Shown here piece by piece: positions 1 through 10,178 of a stretch of 64,000 nt of DNA. The stretch's first letter is position 1; every line of letters starts with the position of its first letter. Source of the stretch: Desmodus rotundus (Eukaryota; Chordata; Mammalia; Chiroptera; Phyllostomidae). The stretch spans positions 200,362,143-200,426,142 of the forward strand of contig NC_071387.1 of NCBI RefSeq assembly GCF_022682495.2, in the 5' to 3' direction. Both the position numbers and the translations under genes were made by a program. Under the pieces are notes generated by a model, which saw only the letters and a program-made list of their open reading frames with translations, searched no databases and had not been told where the DNA came from.

Positions 1-609
1 AAGCATCTAATTCTGTAACATAACAATATCACACTCAAGCCCACCACATGACATTTTAAGTGAAATTTCCAAATTAAAACTACAAATTATGATGCTCATA
101 TTATTACCCTACCAACCACATTCAAGCACACATTACTTCTGCTAGACCCTGCATATCCAGGATCAGACTATGCCTGCCAAGCCCCATTGCTGTCACTGGA
201 ACAAGCCACAGTCAACTTCAGCTGGGTGGCTGCAAAAACCCCAAGAAATGTCCCTCTTTCTCCCTTTCCCAGTCTCAGATCACAGGCAGATCATGCAGCA
301 TCTTCACACCGTCCCACAGCTCTGCCTGTTGCTCAGAGGAAAAGCTGAAGTCCTTAAGAAGCCAACCTGGCTTTGCGTCTTCTGACTCTTTTTCCCTCTC
401 TCACCCCATCTCCAGCTGTTCTGTCCCTGCCCTCTCTATCTCGGCTGCACCGGCCCACTTTTTGTTGAATGACAAGCAAGGCTTGCACCCACCTAAGGAC
501 CTTGGCCCCGGAAGTCCCCCGCCCCCTCTCCCCCACCTGTCATGCTCTTGTGTGGGATGTCCTAAATCCCTGCCCCTTCCAAATCTTTGTCCAAATTTCA
601 GCTTCTCAG

Positions 610-836
610 TTTTACCATCTACCCTCCCTTCACTCATAGTTCCCTCTTTTTTAACCTACTTTTTTTCTGTGTTTCCATAAATTTGCTTTATTTTATTTAT
701 TCTCTATTTTCTGTCTTTTTCTAGAAAGTAAGTTCCTCAAGAATAGACATCTTTCTCTCTTTCCTGGTGAATACATTTTAAGCATCTAGAACAGTCCATG
801 CCTAGCATAACATAGTTGTTCAATAAGTATTTGTCA
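610..836 (+). repeat. L2 LINE 3' end
   Basis: The segment has the layout of a worn L2 3' terminus. A T-rich run is followed by the 'aagtaagttcctcaagaatagacatc' type block, then the 'agcatctagaacagtccatgcctagcataa' type block, and it ends in 'ttcaataagtattt'. It is diverged, as expected of an element fixed before placental mammals radiated. Family assignment is from memory of the consensus. Confidence 0.6.
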
Positions 837-839
837 ATA

Positions 840-1507
840 CCTATTTATTATCTCACAGTTTTTGTAAGTCAGAAGTCCAGGCATGGTTTAGCCGAGTTCT
901 TTGCTCAGGGTCTCACAAGATTGAAATCAGTGGAGTGAAGGGGTGGGGGTGGGGGGGAATGGGACAACTGTAATAGCATAATCAATAAATATGTTTTTTT
1001 AAAAAAAGAAGTCAGTGGGTACAACTTCATCTGTGGCCAATTCCAAGATCAGTTCCAAGACTGGCTTCTGAGATGGGCTGTTGGCAGAATTCAGATCCAT
1101 GCAGCTGCAGGATTGAGACCTTCAGCTTTGAGAAGCTACCCACGGTTCCCTGCCAAGTGGTCCTCCCACAGCCTGGCAGTTTGTTTCTTCAAAGCCAGCA
1201 GAAGAGATCTCTCAGACTTCAAATCTCTCCCTTAAGGCCCAGGTTCTTCTTTTTTTTAAGGGCTCACCTGATTAGATCAGGCCCAGCATCACATTACCTT
1301 TTGATTAACTCAAAATCAATTAATTAAGAACCTTAATTGTACTGAAAAAACCCTTACCTTTGCCCTATAACCTACTAATGGGAAGGCCTTTCCCATCACT
1401 TTTACAGTTGCCACCCGTACTCAAGGGGAGGGGATTATATAGGATACATACGTATTCATGGGGTGGAGGTAGCCTTTGAAGCCACCTTAGAATTCTGCCT
1501 ACTACAA
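840..1507. repeat. Old interspersed repeat, split by a young L1 fragment
   Basis: The left part (to about 933) and the right part (from about 1008) look like two halves of one old mammalian interspersed repeat. Landmarks are 'gtcagaagtccaggcatgg', 'gctcagggtctcacaag', 'caaggggaggggattata' and the ending 'gaattctgcctactaca'. I recognise the pattern as recurrent in mammalian genomes but cannot name the family with confidence. A 74-bp L1 3' end sits inside it, and a second L1 sits in its right end. Confidence 0.5.
934..1007 (+). mobile_element. Very short 5'-truncated L1 (bat-type 3' end)
   Basis: A G-rich run leads into 'gggacaactgtaatagcata' and 'atcaataaatatg', then an A-rich tail. This is the sense 3' end of a bat L1 3' UTR; its reverse complement appears again at 30222-30330. 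The flanks read gaaatcagtgg (923-933) and gaagtcagtgg (1008-1018), an 11-bp target-site duplication with one mismatch. Only about 74 bp were inserted. Confidence 0.7.
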
Positions 1508-2249
1508 CTTTTATTTTGTTATTGTTGTTTTTATTGAATTTATTAGGGTGACATTGGTTCTCAAAACCACACAGGTTTCAAGTGTATAGCTCAACAAAAC
1601 ATCATCTGCACACTGCATTGTGTACCCGCTGCCCCAAGCAAAGTCTCTTCCTGTCTCCATAACCCCCTTCGTCCACCTCCACCCAGCCCCCTCCTACCCT
1701 TTCCCTCTAGCCATCACCACACTAATGTCTGTGTCTATGTGTTATGTATATATGTTTATTGACTAATCCCTTCACCTCTTTTCATCCAGTCTCCCAAACC
1801 CCCCCCATAGCTGTCAGTTTGTTCCATGTATCCATGCCTCTGTTTCTATTTTATTCATCAGTTTATTTTGTTCATTAGATTCCACACATAGGTGAGATCA
1901 TATGGTATATGTCTTTCCCTGACTGGCTTATTTTACTTAGCATAATAATCTCCAGGTCCATCCATGCTGTCACAAAGGTAAGATTTCCTTCTGGTTTACG
2001 GCTGCATAGTATTCCACAGCCAACATCATACTCAATGGGAAAAAAAACTAAACGCGTTTCCCTTAAGACCAGGAACAAGACAGGGATGTCCACTTTCACC
2101 ACTCTTATTCAACATAGTACCGGCAGTCCTAGCCACAGTGATCAGATAAGAAGAAAAATAAAAGGCATCCAAATTGGAAAGGAGGAAATAACACTGTCAT
2201 CATTTGCAGGTGACATGATACTGTACATAGAAAGCTCTAAAGACTCCAT
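1508..2249 (-). mobile_element. L1 with 5' inversion (twin priming), inactive
   Basis: From 1508 to about 2019 the minus strand reads as an L1 3' UTR and the last part of ORF2 (landmark on + strand 'ctgcatagtattccaca'). From about 2020 to 2249 the plus strand reads as the ORF2 reverse-transcriptase region. That frame contains the active-site area as F-A-G-D where active L1s have F-A-D-D. The two ORF2 pieces are not contiguous in an intact L1, so roughly 2 kb are missing at the junction. Both ends carry ctactacaa (1499-1507 and 2250-2258). This is the classic 5'-inversion product of target-primed reverse transcription. The 130-residue open frame at 1909-2301 is a by-product of the inversion and not a gene. 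Confidence 0.8.
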
Positions 2250-2964
2250 CTACTACAATATTTTAAGTGATCGTAAGAGCATAAAAAGACTTACCTTTTA
2301 GATATTTAATAAGCTTGGGTAGTTACAGAAAGTGCCCACATATTGACTTATTTTTGCACATTTTCTTTCAATAGACCGTATTCCGCTTCTTTGTTAACAG
2401 AAATAATGATGCGTTGTGCCTACATAGAATTTATCAGACCAATTCAGTAGAAATACAACTTAAGTTCAGTGATTCGTGTAAAAGAAATGGGAGATAAACA
2501 CCCAAGGACAATGTCATCTACCTGCTAGTGTTAGACCCCCTCTACTCCTGGTCCTGCTGGAAATCCCTGAAGTAATTCAGAGGCGATGAGAAGACGAAGA
2601 AAACTCATGGCCCTGGATGAACCCAGCCTTAGCGTTAGAAGGTGCATTGAGCGTCTCAGCCTGGCTCTGCGCCCAGCTGACAGCAGACACTCAGCAACTG
2701 TGTGATGAAAGGTGGCTGAAGGAATGAACTTCCAGGTCCCATCAACCCCCACGATTCTTTTTTACTTTGTTAGCAGAACAGATTGTATGCATTTCACTTT
2801 TTCTATAAAAGTTACCTTTATTCGAATTTTTATCAGATTTGTCAAATATCAGAAATTTCTTCTTCCAGCTTCATGTGTGTCTAATTAAATTTGCTCACAG
2901 TTGTCAGGATTGCTGGTGCTAGAGAACAGCGTGGTAGCTCTGGATCAAGGCACTTGCTTTTCTC

Positions 2965-3112
2965 AAAGTGCAGGCCAGGACCAGGCGCAATGGAACCACC
3001 TAGGCGCTTGCTAAACGCAAGGAACCATAGGCTGCCCCAGAACCACTGCTTGATTAGAGTCTGCATTTTTAAAAGGTTCGCCAGGTCTCTGTATGCACAT
3101 GTTTGAGAAGAG
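2965..3112. repeat. hAT-Charlie-like MITE remnant (MER5-type)
   Basis: The segment opens near 'ctcaaagtgcaggccaggacc', passes 'agagtctgcattttt' and ends at 'tttgagaag'. This order matches the short non-autonomous hAT-Charlie elements of the MER5 group, which end in complementary 'ttctcaaa/tttgagaa' termini. The copy is strongly diverged. Orientation is hard to assign in a near-symmetrical element. Confidence 0.55.
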
Positions 3113-3900
3113 CCAGTCACCTCCCCAAACAGCACCTTTTCTGCTTTAGGTGTGGCCTATGTGCCCCAGGCTTCAGCCTCAGCTTTGTAGGGCCCCAGGG
3201 GATGTTAAGTTCCCAAGTCCTAGCTCCCCACGCTGACAAATGCACAGGACACTGTTCATAGAGCTGACCGTCCCTTCTGTCCTTAGAATGAGGGAGAGAC
3301 TTGCCAAACAAAGTGATACTCAGTGGTCAGCACCCTCTCTCCCTGGAGGTGAGCCCACACTGGAAGAAGCCACGTTACTGTCGGTAGTTTATGTAGGAAG
3401 TTGAGAGCAAGGTGGGCCAGTTTAAAGACATTTATGGCTAGAGTCCTGGTGTCTTTGGGCACTGTTCTCTTCCCCTCTCCCCTCCCCACAGAGAGGGATG
3501 TACCAGAAGCTTCATGTTCAGGAGTCAGGGCCCAGTTTGTCAAGATGGCACTGAGGACAGACAGAAGGGTCCTTGCTCTTGTGGCCCACTTTCCCTGCTT
3601 TGCAGGGAGGCCTCACCCTCTTCAATGACATGCTCTTTCCCAAGCACATTAATACCCTTGGTGCGCACATGGTTTTCTCTACCATTAGAATTCCGCGACC
3701 TATTTTTTATGTTTTTTTACTTAGCATACTCTTTATTCAGTACCATTTGTTATGTTAGTTTTACTGATTCAGTCCTCAGAAAGTGACCTTATTCTAAAGC
3801 TGCTGGAGGAAGGGCTTCATTGCCTATCTGTCTTTTGACTACTGGAAGGCATGCATTATATGCTTGGTGAAATTCCTTTTGCGTGACAGTTTTTCTTTAG

Positions 3901-4069
3901 GCTGTTTGCTGACTTCGAGGAGGATCCACCCCTGCTCGACTACACGCAGATGCTGCTTTATTTTGCTTGCCACCCGGATCCTGTGGAAGGGGTCTACAGA
4001 GCCCTCAGCGTGGCCACTGGGACTCATATCTTCCGGCCAATCAAGACTTCTACTGTTACTGCAGAAGAG
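3901..4069 (+). CDS. SPEF2: SPEF2 internal exon
   Basis: This exon encodes 56 full codons of sperm flagellar protein 2, a central-apparatus protein of motile axonemes. SPEF2 loss in human and mouse gives sperm flagellar defects and male infertility, with variable ciliary disease. The acceptor is 'ttttctttag' ending at 3900 and the donor is 'gag|gtaact' at 4070. One base completes a split codon from the previous exon, then the frame reads LFADFEEDPPLLDYTQ, followed by a stretch with MLLYFACHPDPVEGVYRALS, and ends in TAEE. The exon ends in phase 0, which fits the exon at 10179. I recognise the peptide as SPEF2 C-terminal third; no catalytic motif is visible. The reading frame is open with no damage. 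Confidence 0.88.
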
Positions 4070-4392
4070 GTAACTGAATTCCTGAAAGGGGCTTGCACTG
4101 GGGTCTGGAGGGGGCGGCCAGAGATCCTAAACTTCCAACAACAAAGACCGTATTCTTTTCATTCCCCTATTTCCCTGGGAGCCTAACACAATGCTGTACA
4201 TATGCCAGGTCTTCAAGAAAGCCTTATCCGATTGGACTAGGAACTGGGGTCCACTGTCCAAAACAATGCTTCTATAGTAAAGTCACACTTGCTCAAAGCT
4301 CCTTGCTAGCATCAAAGCGTTCCCTGTAAAGGGCGGCCTTTATCGGCAGGCCATGCTCATCCCGACCAATGAGAAAGAACTGGAGAGCAACG

Positions 4393-4430
4393 CAGTCAAT
4401 TTGTCACACCGGGGAGTGACAAATTGACTG
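4393..4430. repeat. Perfect 15-bp inverted repeat with 8-base loop
   Basis: The arms cagtcaatttgtcac (4393-4407) and gtgacaaattgactg (4416-4430) are exact reverse complements separated by accgggga. Pairing stops abruptly at both outer ends. No matching target-site duplication is visible in the immediate flanks. It could be a local template-switch product or the core of a small DNA-transposon relic. Confidence 0.85.
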
Positions 4431-7400
4431 AGAATTCAGGGGAGTTCTATATCAAATGAGTTCAGGCCTTGGACGCACCCCACACGTATGTCACACCGAC
4501 CATGTTTCAGGCCACAGCCCAGCCACCTGAACTCCACAGGCACTTGGTGTCACCTGTATCGAAGGACAAAGAAGCTTAATATCCAATAAAATCTCACGTT
4601 CCCCTTAGATTTCTAAGGGGTTGGCATTCCCTGGCTTTTTCAGGTGGAAAAGCCCCAGAACAGGCTAATTAATGTACTCACTAGGTGCCGCCGGCATGAC
4701 TTTTTACTCTTTAGTCTTTCCCTGATCTTTTGCGGCTGGGGCTGTGATGCCAGGGTGGAATGCTTTCTCCTGTTCTTCCTTGGTAGACTCAGAGGGGCAG
4801 GGTGGCCTCCAGTCCAAATCCCTCAGACCTCCTAGCTACACTTCTTTTCCTTTCATGCACGTTGTCAGAACAGGGTATGCTGGGTCCCTCGGGGGCAGGG
4901 GTGGAATGGGACGTCCCTGTGACAGCTTCCACATGCGGGAAGAAACAGGCCGTCTTGGACACAACCCTAAATTGTGTCACTGAGCAGATGGACAGGCTGT
5001 CCTTTCCCTCCCATCCAGGCCAGAGCAAGGCCAGAGAGTTGCTGAGTGCAATGACAACTCAGGTGTCTCTGTGGAGACATACAAACAGAGGCCTGGATGA
5101 GGGGAGGGAGTCTTGAAGGTCTCTGAGGGAAGAGCACTTCAAGTGAAGACCGCCGTGAATGCAAAAGCCCTAAAGTGGTGTCATGCCTGGTGTATTCTGA
5201 GGAACAGAGAGGCAGCCATCATGGTTGGACAGGAGTGAGCTGGAGGAGTGGCTGGAAAGGAAAAGTGACAGGGAGAGAGCTCAGAGGCCTGGGCTCTGCC
5301 AAGAGTCGGGATGAGAAGTCAGTGGAGCCCAGCCATCTCACGGACAATGCATGGCATCTCTCTGGCTGCTGTTTTGAGACCAGACTGCAAGGGGACAAAA
5401 GAGACAAGAAGGAGAGCTAGCTATTCAGGAAGGGGTTTGCTTATCTATCAAATTCGTCTGCTAAGTTATTTCTACCTTGAGTTGAGAGCACCATGTTACT
5501 CCAAAGTAGCTGCCACATAACAAGTGTTCAACTAATGTTTGTAAACATGGCAGAAAAGAAGGGAGGAAGAGAGAGGAAACAGAATAGACTGCAGTCTCAA
5601 TGGTAAAGCAGAGGAGGGCAGACATTCCAGGCAGAGGCTAAAACAGGATCCAGGAGTCTGCAGTGAGCCAGACAGACCAGGAAAAAGAAAGCCTGTCCTA
5701 GAACTGTTGCCACAGCAACAGACAGCTGCCTTGGTGGTAGCAGCAGAGCCAGCTAGTACAGGGCGCTGAATCCCTCCTATCCCTGAATCACGGATGCAGA
5801 GTCAGCTACTGCCCCCACCCGGGAAGCAGCTCCCCTGGAGTGCTTCTCCCAGAGCTCTGTGAGAGCCCAAGGACACTACCGCACCAGAACTGACCCACAA
5901 CCACTGAATGACAGTGAACCCGTGAGAGGTAGGGGATGGAATGCATGTGTCCCGCACCACACGTACAAGCCAGCCCCTGGTGTGGAGTGAATCCTAGGAG
6001 CTTCTGACATACAGGATCTACCACCTCCCTCACTCTCGCTCCCACTTTGTCCTGCCGTCCTGCCTCCAATTACACCGCTCTGCTTCTGTGCCCTCTCCAG
6101 CTGTGTTCTAGTTTCCTGGGCAACCTCATCCCAGGAAGCCGCGATGAGCCCCGCTCAGAAATAACACCTCCAACACGTCCGTGTTCGTTCCCAAGGCACT
6201 GAATCAGTCTCTGCTTCTGCTTTCCACATAAACAATTAGAAATCTCCCCCAACACTTCAGTTTTTCTCACTCCGTTTCTGAGACTCAGACTTCTGTTGGA
6301 TGTGGCACAGACTTCCTGTTTAATCCACTTCTCCTTGGGTAATATAAAAGACATTCAAGAGCAAAGCATTAACCAGTATGCACCAGTCCCATTGAAACTT
6401 GTAATGAGTTGACATTTTCAGAAATGTTTTTCTGACCGATGTGGTGTGGGGTTATGACGTTGGGATTTAGTAAGTTGTGAGCTTGAATCTTGCACATTTT
6501 GAAAGTCTTGTTAAAGCACATCTGCAGAGTGTTTGAGACACTGGGTTCAAAAAAAAACACAATAATTTTATTCCAGTTTGCTCTGACGTTTTACCCACAT
6601 AAGTCCCATCAGTGCCTTGTTCTGCCTCTGAGACGCGGGGCTGAACTGAGTGAACGTAAGCATGCATGCCCAGGCGCCACTCCGGGGAAACACCTGTTGG
6701 GGGTCCTCAGGGCCACCTGTGTGAGTGAGCAGCATGTGGCACAGTGCTCGCTGGCGCCATCATCAGTTGATAATAGGACTCACAGAATTTCGATGCCGCT
6801 AATAACCGCTCATTCAGAAGCACTGGCTCTTCTCCAATCTGGCATCCCTGGTTTTGCTCACACGCCTGCATTCAAAACCGTGGTCTTCCCGAGCTGTCGG
6901 TTGGAGAAAGCCCCCCCCTCCAGCAAACCCAGCAGCCCGGCCTGGATGCCGAGCTGCTGCCCTGGCCCCAGTCTCAGCCTCGCTCCCCTCCCTCTGAACC
7001 ACTGATTCTATTCTGTTCCAGCCCCTTAGGGAGCAAAAGTAGCACAAATTTAAAAACCATCTTCTGATAGTGATAAGTTAGGGATTCTTCACTAAGATTT
7101 CAAATGTCCAAGTTGTTACCTTTTAGCTAAAATAAAAAACTCATTTATCCCATAATGATTATGTCAGACCTTTGAAAAGTTGGCCCCTCTCTATGGGACG
7201 AGTGTAGAGAGAGCGGGTTCCTCCTCTCTGTAGTTCTGGTATCGCCTGCCCGTCTGGCCCGACTGGGCATTTGCTCACCCTCGGGCTGTCTTTACGTGTC
7301 CACACAGCACCTCTGCAGCATCTGAATAGAAATTCCTTCATTCACTCAGTCAGCAGGCGCTTTTACCTCTCTGCTGTGTCCATTTCACTACACTAAATGT

Positions 7401-7504
7401 TGTATTCTCCCGGGAATTATTGACGGGTAGCCAGTTCTCCAAGCTACCTAGGTGGAGACAGAAAGGTCAGTTTCCCATTTCTGCCATGTGGCACTTCAGT
7501 TGTT

Positions 7505-7518
7505 TAAAATGAAGAAGA
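7505..7518. repeat. Target-site duplication, left copy (RIDA retrocopy)
   Basis: The 14 bases taaaatgaagaaga recur exactly at 8428-8441. The cut falls in a 'tttaaaat' context, as preferred by the L1 endonuclease. This marks the left edge of the retropseudogene. Confidence 0.9.
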
Positions 7519-8427
7519 GGAGTGTGGGAGTGAACGGCGCTAGTGCACGGGGCCACTCCCTCCCAGGGCCTGCAAAGAAGAGGATTAGCGTGTCGTCCTT
7601 ACTCAGAAAGGTGATCGGCACCACGAGAGCCCCAGCGACCACTGGCCCTGCAGTCCAGCTGTGTCAGGGTGTGAGGACCACTCACATTTCAGCGCAGCTG
7701 GTCACGGACCCTTCAGGTGGATGGCTCGTGCCAGGAGGGGAGGCAGAAGAAGCTGAACGAGCTCTTACAAACGTGGGTGAGATTTGGGAAGCTGCAGGCT
7801 GTGACTTCACTAATGTGGTAAAAACAACTGTCTGGCTGGCTTACGTAAATGACTTCAATACTGTCAATGAAATCTACAAACGGTGTTGCAATTTTCCTGC
7901 GAGAGGTGCTTAACAGGTGGCTGCTTTGCCCAAGGGAGGCCGTGTTGGGAGCAAAGCCACCGCTGTCCGAGGCCTCTCCCAACAGCCTCACTCTAAGTGA
8001 GCCGAGCGTTGTTTAGTCTGGAATTTTCATAATGTTTTTAAGTTAACATCTTAATTTTTATAATTGGCATTAGAGAGCATAAGACTCACTAACATATGTG
8101 AATTATTATGGAAATACTATATATAATAAGGGGAACTGAACATGAGTTGAAAATGAGACAATGAGTCCAGTTACTAATGTCATTCATGCACTTATATCGC
8201 TGGATGTGAGAAAAAAGAGTATACTAGTTCAATTAAATCCTTTTAGTTGTGAAATATTTCATTCTCATGTCAGATGTATGATTCTGCTTTCACTTGAGTA
8301 AAATTAAAGGTTTAAGTTTGAGTGGGAGAGGTAAAGGAGAAGAGAGTGGACCAAAATTTTATACAGCTAACATTTTTCTAATGGAAATAAAATAGACTTG
8401 CAGATTTTCAAAAATAAATAAATAAAG
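7519..8427 (+). pseudogene. RIDA: RIDA processed pseudogene
   Basis: This is a retrotransposed copy of the mRNA for 2-iminobutanoate/2-iminopropanoate deaminase (RIDA, also HRSP12 or UK114), an enzyme that hydrolyses reactive enamine/imine intermediates. Homology to the coding region runs uninterrupted by introns from 7590 to 7996. The diagnostic block AAGCDFTNVVKTT is intact, and the N-terminal SSLLRKVI block follows directly after a lost start codon (GTG at 7590-7592). A TAA (7911-7913) replaces the tyrosine codon after FPAR-A, two codons are missing just before the NFPAR block, and one base is lost near the C-terminus. A 3' UTR of about 400 bases follows, with AATAAA at 8386-8391 and an A-rich tail at 8410-8427. 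The copy lies in a SPEF2 intron in the same direction as SPEF2. It is not expected to make a working enzyme. Confidence 0.93.
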
Positions 8428-8441
8428 TAAAATGAAGAAGA
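8428..8441. repeat. Target-site duplication, right copy (RIDA retrocopy)
   Basis: This is the exact second copy of taaaatgaagaaga, immediately after the A-rich tail. It closes the insertion. Confidence 0.9.
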
Positions 8442-8476
8442 TGGATGGATAGATAGATAGATAAATAGATAGATTT
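8442..8476. repeat. (GGAT/GATA)n microsatellite
   Basis: A run of tggatggatagatagatagataaatagatagat begins directly after the right target-site duplication of the retrocopy. Position suggests the microsatellite grew next to the insertion's A-rich tail, although the tail itself is separated by the 14-bp duplication. Confidence 0.9.
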
Positions 8477-8506
8477 ACTTAATTCTAAAACCTTCACTTG
8501 ATGGGG

Positions 8507-8508
<2 letters not shown>

Positions 8509-8541
<33 letters not shown>
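8509..8541. repeat. (TC)n microsatellite
   Basis: About sixteen consecutive TC units are seen, flanked by 'gggcat' and 'cttctccca'. It is a plain dinucleotide repeat in a SPEF2 intron. Confidence 0.95.
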
Positions 8542-8543
<2 letters not shown>

Positions 8544-9264
8544 TCTCCCAATTAGATTTAATTCCCAATTGACCAAAGGATATAGAAATCCAACCCACAC
8601 AAAGCTAGAGAAAATGCAGGGCTACCAGAAGCTTAATTTTGTGCTGCGTCATAATCTTCATATACACGGGACTTAAGGAGCTATTGGGAAAGAACGTGTA
8701 TGATGCTTCTCCCAAATTGAATATTTAAAGACGTTGGCACCCTTCTCTTTTTTTAATCCTAAATTAGTACTTTCCTTCCTGAGGTAAAGGAGAATCAGCA
8801 CTCAGGTGTTCTCTGACATCAGGTCGGTCAACATTCCGATGATGCCCATTTTTCTACAGCAAATCCCCAAATATCAATGATCTCATCATCAGAAACACAC
8901 ATATAAGCACACACACACTTATTACAGAAAACACAGCAAATACAATTCCGCTGTAGACAGTTAGGGAAGTATAAAACAAAGTGAAAAGGAAACCACGCGT
9001 GCCACCCCACAGAGGTGGCCACTCCTAACTCTTTAATGTGTCTGTTTCTTTTTTCACTAAGAAGTATAGATATATAAGAAAATGAAGACCCTGGTGTTCT
9101 CACTACTTCGTGTTCTGTTTTCTTTCTGTACTCATTCTGAATGTGTTTTCATGTCACTAGCTATTCAGTTTCTGAACCAAATTTTCCTGGCAGTATAGTC
9201 TTCCATCACAGAAATATACTATAATTCGTCACCAATTTTACATTTTTTGAATTGTAGGTTTTCT

Positions 9265-9411
9265 TTTTTTTTGAAATTTTTATTGTTATTCAATTACAGT
9301 TGTATGCCCTTTCTCCCCATCCCTCCACCCCACCCCAGCCGAACCCACCTCCCTCCCCCACCTCCACCCTCCCCCTTGATTTTGTCCATGCGTCCTTTAT
9401 AGTAGTTCCTG
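9265..9411 (-). mobile_element. 5'-truncated L1 3' UTR (bat subfamily)
   Basis: On the plus strand a T-run leads to 'attgttattcaattacag', then a pyrimidine-rich block with 'cccatccctccacccc', and ends 'tagtagttcct'. This is the reverse complement of a bat L1 3' end. The 17 bases tgaattgtaggttttct occur exactly on both sides (9248-9264 and 9412-9428). The perfect duplication implies a fairly recent insertion. A sister copy lies at 22691-22879. Confidence 0.85.
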
Positions 9412-10178
9412 TGAATTGTAGGTTTTCTATGTTTTCTGTAAATAACACTGCATGCGCATCCACATACAAACGTTTTGTGCACATGAATATTTCTTTAGAA
9501 TAAATTCCTAGACCTATAATTACGGGGTCAAAGAGCAGGAGTATTTCTCAGGCTTTGCTGCATAAGAATTTACTGTAGAGACGCGTGCCCCCGTGCTGTA
9601 ATCAATGTCAGTGCCTGAGCTCGTGGCTTCAGGCCAAGTTTCAAAGAGCCGCAGTAAGAATCCCAACCTGACTTTCTGTATTCAATTGGTTTTCTATTTT
9701 GCCTTCTGAATGTTTACTCAGGTTTAACATCCAGTATCTAAACAAATGTTCCTTTCACTTAGAATCTAGCTAACTTGAGAAATGAACTTGCCGTGACCTC
9801 TCATCTGCGGTCAATTTCTCAATCAAATCCTGTTGAAAGTTCACCGCAATGAGAAGTCTGACACCAGTTACAAGAATTCATTCCAGTGCCCACTTGTGCA
9901 GGGGTACGATGCACCTGGCAATGAACCAGCGCACGTGTAGCGAGGGATAAGTCGCACCCCACACTGGGGCCTCTGTGAACTGCCAGCAGAGCTGGTCTGA
10001 GATTGTGATGTGATTTCCAGTTCAGCCAACATAGTCGCTTCTGGACTTTGTTCACCCAGCTTGTGGCAGGCACTGTCATTCCATGGCACAAAAAGTGCGT
10101 GATGAAACTGGTGGTGTGTAAATGGCTCCGTCACCGGCGAGACTTCGGTCTGACTTCACGTCCTCTTCCCTTGTGCAG

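Larger units (their letters stand above)
1..3900 (+). other. SPEF2: SPEF2 intron (partial), repeat-rich
   Basis: This stretch lies upstream of the first SPEF2 exon that I can recognise. It holds an L2 3' end, an older interspersed repeat split by two L1 insertions, and a hAT-Charlie-like fragment. Open frames here are short and look unlike any SPEF2 exon. An upstream exon would have to end in phase 1 to join the exon at 3901, and I could not identify one, so it probably lies left of the window. Confidence 0.6.
4070..10178 (+). other. SPEF2: SPEF2 intron with retropseudogene and L1
   Basis: No further exon was recognised between the exons at 3901 and 10179. Both flanking borders are phase 0, so a small phase 0-0 exon cannot be excluded. 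The intron holds a perfect inverted repeat (4393-4430), a MIR-like tail near 5500-5546, the RIDA processed pseudogene, two simple repeats, and a short antisense L1. The remainder (for example 4450-7500 and 9430-10178) looks like ordinary unclassified intronic DNA. Confidence 0.6.

Noticed and set aside
1909..2301. 130-codon plus-strand frame with reverse-transcriptase-like residues
   Set aside because: It crosses the L1 inversion joint and reads antisense 3' L1 sequence followed by an ORF2 fragment; not a gene.
6490..7005. 171-codon plus-strand open frame in a SPEF2 intron
   Set aside because: Composition is Ser/Pro/Leu-rich with no known motif, and no flanking splice signals in phase with SPEF2.
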